DNA from: Gammaproteobacteria bacterium
GTDB lineage: Bacteria > Pseudomonadota > Gammaproteobacteria > Immundisolibacterales > Immundisolibacteraceae
Assembly: GCA_003526065.1 (NCBI GenBank)
Contig: DQBD01000013.1
Coordinates: 1 to 6,033 of the forward strand
Direction of reading: 5' to 3'
Length of the DNA: 6,033 bases
The position numbers and the translations under genes are program-made. The notes beneath the pieces were generated by a model. The model worked only from the letters and a program-made list of their open reading frames with translations. It did not search any database and was not told the origin of the DNA. Each line of letters starts with the position of its first letter. Position 1 is the stretch's first letter. This document shows, one piece after another, positions 1 to 4,158 of the stretch.

Positions 1-409
1 CGTGCACGTTGCAGTAGGTCGCGATCAGGTCGTCCTGCGTCGTTTGATAGGCCTCGATGTTGGTGACCAGAAAACGCACGCGCGACGGCGGGTCCTCCAT
101 CCACACCAGGCCCGTTTCAAGACGGGCGATGCGGTTGTCCAGGTCCTGGTAACTGTCGTTGTAGACCGCCGGCTCGTCCGGCGTCGGCGCCGGACGCTGA
201 TCCTTGGCGAAACGATCCTCGAGGATCGGCAACCAGTAGTGCACGTCGGGATCGACCATGCTTTCCAGCCACAACCGCGGCTGGCGGCCGTTCTGCAGAC
301 GCGCCTCACGGAAGTAGAACTGCGACACCTCGTGATGCAGCGACACATCGACGGGCCGGCTCTCGTCGGCCTGCACGGGGCTGAAGGCCTGGTTCAGCGG
401 CGCATTCAT
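1..409 (-). CDS. Aromatic ring-hydroxylating dioxygenase, beta (small) subunit, C-terminally cut by window edge
   Basis: This is the structural small subunit of a Rieske non-haem iron dioxygenase, which packs with the alpha subunit (usually as alpha3beta3) in the cytoplasm. Translating the minus strand from the ATG at 409-407 gives 136 stop-free residues before the window edge; family members are usually about 170-195 residues, so roughly the last quarter is missing. Family-like features are the early VSQFYFREARLQ helix (residues 28-39), the WL-x9-YW-LP segment (47-61) and the EDPPSRVRFLVTNI strand region (105-118), which closely resembles BphE/NahAd-type subunits. The start overlaps the alpha stop in an ATGA arrangement, which suggests translational coupling. 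There are no catalytic residues in this subunit, so the substrate cannot be read from it. Family assignment is firm; the exact substrate is unknown. Confidence 0.9.
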   Translation of the reverse strand, partial: MNAPLNQAFSPVQADESRPVDVSLHHEVSQFYFREARLQNGRQPRLWLESMVDPDVHYWLPILEDRFAKDQRPAPTPDEPAVYNDSYQDLDNRIARLETGLVWMEDPPSRVRFLVTNIEAYQTTQDDLIATYCNVH

Positions 410-1758
410 GCTGCACGCTCCTTCTTGGCGTTGGCGGCGCCGCGGATCAGAGGCTCTTTCCAGGTGGCATCGTTGGCACGCACCGCCTCCCAGCTTTCAA
501 CCTGCATCAGCTCCGCCCAGAACCGGTAGAAGCCCCGATACGACGTCTCGCCGATGAAGCTCTTGCCGACGATGCCCGGCAGATCCGGATGCTCGGTGTC
601 GTTCAACTGCCCCATCTGCGCGTTCATCAGACCCTTACGGGTCTGCGGGCCGCGGTTGCTCCAGGTGCAGGTCTCCATGTTCTCGCCATCGTCGCTCTCC
701 AGCGTCCCGGCCGTGCCGAACGTGTGGATGGCCTGCTTGACGATCTCGCGCTTCAGTTCCGGCGACATGGCCTTCTCGACCAGCGTCCAGGTCCACACCT
801 CGATCTCGTTCGGGCCACGCGGGTTCCATACCTTGAAGGTATTGGTGCCATACAGATACGAGCAGTTGGGAAAAATGCCGGCGTTCCAGTGCCCCATGTA
901 GAACTTGGCACGCCAATCACCCAGCTTCTCGGCCACTTCCGGCGCCTTGGCGGAGGCGTACTCGCGGTACGCCGGATCATCGTGCAGCAGGCCCACACCG
1001 TCCCAGATCACGCCAAAACCATGGCCGTGACGCGACGTGATCTGCATGCCCGCGTCCTCGAAGGGAATCTCGGCATTGCCGGCCAACCCAGCCAACGGAC
1101 CACCGAGCACCTTGATGGCGGCAGCGTGAGTCCAGCCGACGTGGTACCCATCGCCGATGAAGTTCTCGGACGGCACCTTCCAGTTGCAGCGCAGGATGGA
1201 TTTCATCGGCGGGCCGATCAGTTCGGCACCGCCCGTGCCGTCCATCCAGGTATCCAGGTACCAGCCCATCTCGCCAAGATACTCGGCCAGCGTCGGCGCC
1301 TGCGGATCGAAGCAACCGAACACGAAACCACGGTAGCTGTCGACCTTGGCAACCTCGCGCAGCCCCCATTGCGACTTGTCCAGGCGGTTGTAATACGCCG
1401 ACTGCTCCAGCGGCAGGGCCACCAACTCGCCGTCCATGCCGAACGACCAGCCGTGATAGCTGCAGGTAAAGGCCTTCGCATTGCCGCTGTCGGCGTGACA
1501 CACCTGATTGCCACGGTGCGTGCAGGAGTTCAGGAACACCTTGATCGACCCGTCGCGCTGACGCACGACAATGACCTTGTCCTCACCCATGTAGGCGGTC
1601 ACGAAATCGCCAGGCTGTGGAATCTGGCTCTCGTGGGTCAGGAACAGCCAGCAACGGCCAAATACGCGCTCGAGTTCCTGCTCGTAGACCTCCTGGTCCC
1701 AGAATACGCGCTTGCTTTGCACCGCTCCGGCGACGTCCACCAATTCATTGATGTTCAC
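406..1758 (-). CDS. Aromatic ring-hydroxylating dioxygenase, alpha (catalytic) subunit, PAH/biphenyl/naphthalene-type
   Basis: This catalytic subunit would insert both atoms of O2 into an aromatic ring to give a cis-dihydrodiol, using electrons from a ferredoxin not seen here. From the GTG at 1758 it is 450 residues, normal for the family. The Rieske [2Fe-2S] motif is C79-T-H81 and C99-S-Y-H102. The mononuclear iron site is the NFIGDGYHVGWTH segment, with H206 and H211 as ligands, D203 as the bridging aspartate to the neighbouring Rieske centre, and a later D357 in ESDDGEN as third ligand. Spacing matches naphthalene dioxygenase NahAc (D205, H208, H213, D362, recalled). The N-terminus (NINELVDV) and HESQIPQPGDF are typical of PAH/biphenyl-type alpha subunits. 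The frame stays open upstream to 1815 (TTG), but the Shine-Dalgarno at 1773-1767 favours GTG at 1761 or 1758. It lies 264 bases after the LigB-like gene and overlaps the beta gene by 4 bases. The substrate is not determinable from sequence alone. Confidence 0.93.
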   Translation of the reverse strand: MNINELVDVAGAVQSKRVFWDQEVYEQELERVFGRCWLFLTHESQIPQPGDFVTAYMGEDKVIVVRQRDGSIKVFLNSCTHRGNQVCHADSGNAKAFTCSYHGWSFGMDGELVALPLEQSAYYNRLDKSQWGLREVAKVDSYRGFVFGCFDPQAPTLAEYLGEMGWYLDTWMDGTGGAELIGPPMKSILRCNWKVPSENFIGDGYHVGWTHAAAIKVLGGPLAGLAGNAEIPFEDAGMQITSRHGHGFGVIWDGVGLLHDDPAYREYASAKAPEVAEKLGDWRAKFYMGHWNAGIFPNCSYLYGTNTFKVWNPRGPNEIEVWTWTLVEKAMSPELKREIVKQAIHTFGTAGTLESDDGENMETCTWSNRGPQTRKGLMNAQMGQLNDTEHPDLPGIVGKSFIGETSYRGFYRFWAELMQVESWEAVRANDATWKEPLIRGAANAKKERAA

Positions 1759-1766
1759 CACAGCTT

Positions 1767-1773
1767 CACCTCC
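1767..1773 (-). promoter_or_regulatory. Strong Shine-Dalgarno GGAGGTG that fixes the dioxygenase alpha start
   Basis: On the minus strand GGAGGTG lies 7 bases (measured from GGAGG) before a GTG at 1761-1759 and 10 bases before a second in-frame GTG at 1758-1756. Either gives an N-terminus typical of the family ((V)NINELVDV). The longer TTG-initiated reading from 1815 would place this site inside the coding sequence and add 18-19 residues with no family resemblance, so it is unlikely. Confidence 0.7.
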
Positions 1774-1817
1774 GTGTTTTCGCAGTGGGCCTGCCCGCTT
1801 TTGGCAGTTGAACAAAT

Positions 1818-1823
1818 ATTATG
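1818..1823 (-). promoter_or_regulatory. Possible -10 element (CATAAT) ahead of dioxygenase alpha
   Basis: The minus strand reads CATAAT here, 5 of 6 matches to the TATAAT consensus, within the only AT-rich pocket of the gap and about 57 bases upstream of the GTG start. No recognisable -35 hexamer lies 16-18 bases upstream (only GC-rich sequence), so if real this would be an activator-dependent promoter. The evidence is weak. Confidence 0.25.
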
Positions 1824-1868
1824 CCGCAGGTATCGGGCCGACGCGCTGCCAGCGGCCGCCTCCTGGCT

Positions 1869-1905
1869 GAAGGCGAGGCCTTCCGCGCATCGGGCATTTC
1901 GCCCG
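1869..1905. repeat. Two adjacent short hairpins in the gap
   Basis: A perfect 6-base stem with a 3-base loop (GAAGGC / GAG / GCCTTC, 1869-1883) is followed by a perfect 5-base stem with a 5-base loop (CGGGC / ATTTC / GCCCG, 1891-1905). In the direction of minus-strand transcription they lie about 120-155 bases after the LigB-like stop. Neither is followed by a run of T on the transcribed strand, so they do not make a standard intrinsic terminator. They could act as mRNA-processing or stabilising structures, or be chance in GC-rich sequence. Confidence 0.3.
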
Positions 1906-2022
1906 CCGGGCGGACCGTGCCGCCCTCTGCGACCGTGCGATCAGCGCCCCGGCAGCAGCCACCGCAATGATGAACGCCGCCCCACCGCGCCCCCCAACAC
2001 AACCCGCCGCAGCGAGGCAGCG

Positions 2023-2853
2023 TCAGGCCGCCGGCTTCAGTTCCGCCAGCCCCAGGCCGGTGATCCACTCCGGAATCGGCTCGTAGCAGATCACTTCGCC
2101 ACGGAAGCGGGGCATGGCCGCCATGGCGACAATCCAGTTGCGGATCTCGAAGGCGCCATTGCCGCCCTCACGCAGCACGTAGGCATCGTCCAGCGCCGCC
2201 ATCGCCTCGACATCACCGCGCACCACCATGTCCAGGATCATCTGATCGAAGTCCTGGTCCACGCGCCCCATGTCGGACGTGCCAACCCGGTGGCTGATGC
2301 CACCACACCCCATGACCACCACGCGATCGTCACCCGGAAAGGCAGCCACGGCTTCGCCGATCATTTGCCCCAATGCCTGGGCACGCTTCAGGCGCAGCAG
2401 CGGCGTCACCGCCGCGGCGGTATAGATGGGGATGGTGCGCACGCCCGGGTTGGGGGTTACCGCCAGATGGACGGGAATCATGGTGCCGTGGTCGAGCACC
2501 AGCGACTTGGCCACGGCCCAGTCGAACCCACGGTCCAGGCCGTAATGCATGATGTGCTCGGCCAGCGGCACGTTGTTCGGCACAACGTAGCGGTCGAAGC
2601 GCATCCAGTTTTCTTCCGGTCCCTCGAGGTCGCCGATGCCGATCAGGTACTGCGGCAGACAGTGCGGGCCGAACAGCGCGAAGTGGTCATCACCGACCAC
2701 GACGGCGGTGTCGGCACCCAGCTCGCCGATGCGCGCGGCCACGCGCGCGAAGCCGGCCATGATGTTGGCCGCCTGGCGCTTGTTGGCAACTTCCGGAAAG
2801 GCCGTGATGGCCGGGTCATGCGGTACGCAGAACCCTCCCACGATACGTGCCAT
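2023..2853 (-). CDS. Class III extradiol ring-cleavage dioxygenase, LigB-like catalytic subunit
   Basis: The product is a 276-residue member of the LigB superfamily (protocatechuate 4,5-dioxygenase beta chain and relatives), which open catecholic rings next to the hydroxyls using Fe(II). Expected active-site residues are present: H12 in VPHDP and H57 in GDDHF as iron ligands, E236 in EIRNW as the likely third ligand, H122 in LDHGTMIP, and H188 in GGISH as the likely acid/base. This order and spacing parallel LigB of Sphingobium SYK-6 (H12, H61, H127, H195, E242, recalled). The ATG at 2853 is preceded 5 bases upstream by GAGGAGGAG (2867-2859). It follows the LigA-like small subunit by 57 bases, as expected for an AB pair. 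The substrate could be protocatechuate-like, a 2,3-dihydroxybiaryl as with CarBb, or another catechol; the sequence does not decide. It is probably co-transcribed with the small subunit. Confidence 0.9.
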   Translation of the reverse strand: MARIVGGFCVPHDPAITAFPEVANKRQAANIMAGFARVAARIGELGADTAVVVGDDHFALFGPHCLPQYLIGIGDLEGPEENWMRFDRYVVPNNVPLAEHIMHYGLDRGFDWAVAKSLVLDHGTMIPVHLAVTPNPGVRTIPIYTAAAVTPLLRLKRAQALGQMIGEAVAAFPGDDRVVVMGCGGISHRVGTSDMGRVDQDFDQMILDMVVRGDVEAMAALDDAYVLREGGNGAFEIRNWIVAMAAMPRFRGEVICYEPIPEWITGLGLAELKPAA

Positions 2854-2910
2854 GCCCGCTCCTCCTCATAGTCGTTATCGGTATCGGTCAGCGGCGCGCC
2901 GGCACCCTGC

Positions 2911-3297
2911 TCAGGCCCCGGCCCTGGCCGGCCCACCCCTGCCCAGCGCCCGACGCAACGCCGCACGCAGCTGGCGGAAGCGAATGTAGCCCTTCAGGCC
3001 GATGGCCTTGAAACCGGTCATCCCCATGTCCGGCAGCTTGCCGTCGTTCATGTGCACCAGATAGTCGAAGGGCATCTCGTCGGCGCCCTTCAACAGCGGC
3101 CAGACCATGATGGTCAACAGGGTGCTGACGCCATGCTCGGCCAGCGCCTTCAGATCGACATTTCGAACCATCGCGCGCTCTTCCGGGGTCAGGTTGTACC
3201 GACCCAGGTAGGCCTCCGGATCACGACGGAACTCGTCAATCCGGGCCGGCTTGTTGCCAAACTCCCAGAACACCTTCTCCACTGCATGCACGCTCAT
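2911..3297 (-). CDS. LigA-like small subunit of class III extradiol dioxygenase
   Basis: This 128-residue, mostly helical protein resembles the LigA domain, the small non-catalytic subunit that caps the active site of LigAB-type protocatechuate 4,5-dioxygenases. Family-like signs are the segment DEFRRDPEAYLGRYNLTPEE (residues 21-40), the following ERAMVRNVDLKALAEHGV (40-57), and its position directly upstream of a LigB-like gene on the same strand. The C-terminal third (about 80-128) is basic and Ala/Arg/Gly-rich at the end, and does not remind me of classical LigA. The ATG at 3297 has only a modest ribosome site (GGGGG, 3308-3304, 6 bases away). It is the first visible gene of the leftward set, and its transcript must start within the divergent region 3298-3511. 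Confidence 0.82.
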   Translation of the reverse strand: MSVHAVEKVFWEFGNKPARIDEFRRDPEAYLGRYNLTPEERAMVRNVDLKALAEHGVSTLLTIMVWPLLKGADEMPFDYLVHMNDGKLPDMGMTGFKAIGLKGYIRFRQLRAALRRALGRGGPARAGA

Positions 3298-3361
3298 CGC
3301 CTACCCCCGCTGATGACTGCCAACGCTCGCCCCGACCGGTCGCGGCGGTGCGCGCAAAATG

Positions 3362-3378
3362 GCATTCTTAATGATTGC
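3362..3378. promoter_or_regulatory. Candidate operator: imperfect 17-base dyad
   Basis: GCATTCTTAATGATTGC is an interrupted palindrome in which six of eight base pairs around the central A at 3370 are complementary (GCAnTCnT...AnGAnTGC). It lies in the only AT-rich pocket of the divergent region, 65 bases upstream of the LigA-like start and about 133 bases upstream of the Tat-protein start. Its size and symmetry fit a binding site for a dimeric transcription factor. It is a single copy and no regulator gene is nearby, so the assignment is tentative. Confidence 0.33.
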
Positions 3379-3415
3379 ACCGCCCCACGCCACCTCCGCG
3401 GCCACGAACGTGCGT

Positions 3416-3445
3416 TTGCCCACACTGCAGCGGGACGGCTAACAT
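3416..3445 (+). promoter_or_regulatory. Possible sigma70 promoter for the Tat-protein/flavocytochrome genes
   Basis: TTGCCC (3416-3421) and TAACAT (3440-3445) each match four of six consensus bases and are separated by 18 bases. Transcription would begin near 3452, leaving a leader of about 60 bases before the ATG at 3512. The match is modest and could be chance. Confidence 0.28.
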
Positions 3446-3498
3446 GCCGACGGATGTGCGCCCGCGCAGTGTGTGACGTGTCGCATCGCCGATCTTTC

Positions 3499-3506
3499 AG
3501 GAGGAG
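3499..3506 (+). promoter_or_regulatory. Shine-Dalgarno AGGAGGAG that sets the Tat-protein start
   Basis: AGGAGGAG lies 5 bases before the ATG at 3512. An in-frame ATG exists at 3473, but using it would put 13 residues ahead of the twin-arginine motif and bury this ribosome site in the coding region. The 3512 start is therefore preferred. Confidence 0.75.
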
Positions 3507-3511
3507 AACTC

Positions 3512-4102
3512 ATGGTCTCGCGTCGCGCTTTCTTGCGAGGCGGCAGTCTTGCCGGACTGGCTTCACTGGTCCCCACCGCCGGCGCTGCCGTGTACCCGCG
3601 CCCTGCGCTGCGGCATCAGCCGTTCGAGGCACTGTGTGACACCCGCCATGCAGACGGCGATGCGTTCCTCGCGGCGGCCGCTCCGGTCGCCTTTCGCGCG
3701 CACGGCGTCGGTGCCGATCCGGCCACCGTCCTGGGTGTAGTGGCCGACGCCACCGCCGCCGGCCGGCTGCTGCTGGGACTGACCACGCCTTCGGCCCTCA
3801 TGATCGCCCGCCAGATGGCCGCCTCGCACGGCTACGCGCTGGTCTTCCACGGCGAGCACGCCTATCAACGCAACGGCCAGCTGCACCATCGCCTGCGCGG
3901 CGACGGCGCCTGGGTGAACGACCTGGCGGACCTGCTGCAGGCCAGCGGCAACGCCTGGCCACGAACCCTTGGGCGCACCCTGGCCAGCCTGCCGGCCGAT
4001 CGCGACTGCGCGGACCTGCCAGCCGTCAACTGCAGCTCGCGTCATGACGGCGACCACACCGGCCAACGGGTCACCTGGATTCTGGCGCCCGTTGGCGCCT
4101 GA
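3512..4102 (+). CDS. Tat-exported protein of unknown function preceding the flavocytochrome genes
   Basis: I do not recognise this 196-residue protein. It begins with a clear twin-arginine signal: MVSRRAFLRG, with SRRAFLR matching the SRRxFLK consensus, then a hydrophobic stretch (G11-L19) and a possible cleavage site after A24-A26 (TAGAA). The mature part would be about 170 residues, rich in Ala, His, Asp and Leu, with three cysteines (C42, C166, C174) and many histidines (for example H106, H113, H116, H125, H126, H178, H182), but no cofactor motif I can name. It stands 56 bases ahead of the flavoprotein gene with no clear terminator between, so co-transcription is likely. In the Pseudomonas putida p-cresol operon an unknown gene, pchX, is recalled to lie next to pchF; whether this protein is its counterpart is a positional inference only. 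Export to the periplasm is the one well-supported property. Confidence 0.8.
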   Translation: MVSRRAFLRGGSLAGLASLVPTAGAAVYPRPALRHQPFEALCDTRHADGDAFLAAAAPVAFRAHGVGADPATVLGVVADATAAGRLLLGLTTPSALMIARQMAASHGYALVFHGEHAYQRNGQLHHRLRGDGAWVNDLADLLQASGNAWPRTLGRTLASLPADRDCADLPAVNCSSRHDGDHTGQRVTWILAPVGA

Positions 4103-4118
4103 CTCGGCGCCGCGGCGC
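4084..4118. repeat. Cluster of GGCGCC dyads at the end of the Tat-protein gene
   Basis: Three GGCGCC palindromes (4084-4089, 4094-4099, 4106-4111) surround the stop codon at 4100-4102. The first two can pair with each other as a 6-base stem with a CGTT loop. The third merges into a perfect 12-base palindrome, GCGCCGCGGCGC (4107-4118). There is no T-tract after it, so it is not a standard terminator; it might damp read-through or protect an mRNA end between the Tat protein and the flavoprotein. Confidence 0.35.
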
Positions 4119-4158
4119 TTCCCCAGAAACCGTCTTCAGTATTCAAGGAGAAACTGAC

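Larger units (their letters stand above)
1762..2022. other. Non-coding gap between LigB-like gene and dioxygenase alpha gene
   Basis: About 260 bases separate the LigB-like stop from the alpha start, far more than the other spacings in this cluster (56-57 bases or overlaps). I see no credible gene in it on either strand. It holds GC-rich hairpins (1869-1905), an AT-rich pocket with a possible -10 element (1811-1823), the alpha Shine-Dalgarno site, and a C-rich run on the plus strand around 1979-1997. The gap suggests that the alpha-beta pair may have its own promoter, but no clear T-tract terminator follows the LigB-like gene. Confidence 0.6.
3298..3511. promoter_or_regulatory. Divergent intergenic region between the two catabolic gene sets
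   Basis: This 214-base region separates the leftward LigAB-like genes from the rightward Tat-protein/flavocytochrome genes, so it should hold the promoters for both. It contains an AT-rich island at 3356-3376 with an imperfect dyad (3362-3378) and a possible rightward sigma70 promoter (3416-3445). No small ORF with a plausible ribosome site was found in it. No regulator gene is present in the window. Confidence 0.6.

Noticed and set aside
25..348. Minus-strand frame of 107 codons at the left edge, rich in Arg, Cys and Ser.
   Set aside because: It is an off-frame shadow of the real beta-subunit frame, which reads from 409 and stays open to the window edge.
2..529. Plus-strand frame of 175 codons at the left edge.
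   Set aside because: It is antisense to the dioxygenase beta and alpha genes, which are supported by homology and by the ATGA overlap.
1836..1852. Possible sigma54 promoter on the minus strand (CTGGCAG, then GC 10 bases after GG).
   Set aside because: The -24 half matches, but the -12 half lacks the TT of TTGC and the sequence is generically GC-rich. A chance match is more likely.
1766..2068. Minus-strand frame of 100 codons covering the gap between the LigB-like and alpha genes.
   Set aside because: It overlaps the end of the LigB-like gene in another frame, shows no family resemblance and has a low-complexity Gly/Arg-rich product. No ribosome site supports it.
589..2871. Very long plus-strand open frame (760 codons) running across the dioxygenase alpha, the gap and the LigB-like gene.
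   Set aside because: It is antisense to two clearly recognisable enzymes with intact active-site motifs. The translation is rich in His, Arg, Ala and Val with no domain, as expected of a GC-rich antisense frame with few stops, and it has no convincing ribosome site.
2869..2890. Short direct repeat (TATCGGTATCGGT) between the LigA-like and LigB-like genes.
   Set aside because: Two six-base units in tandem are too short to support any specific element, and nothing nearby suggests an attachment site or operator.
3563..4066. Minus-strand frame of 167 codons opposite the Tat-signal protein.
   Set aside because: It has no motif or ribosome site, while the plus-strand frame has a strong Shine-Dalgarno site and an intact twin-arginine signal.
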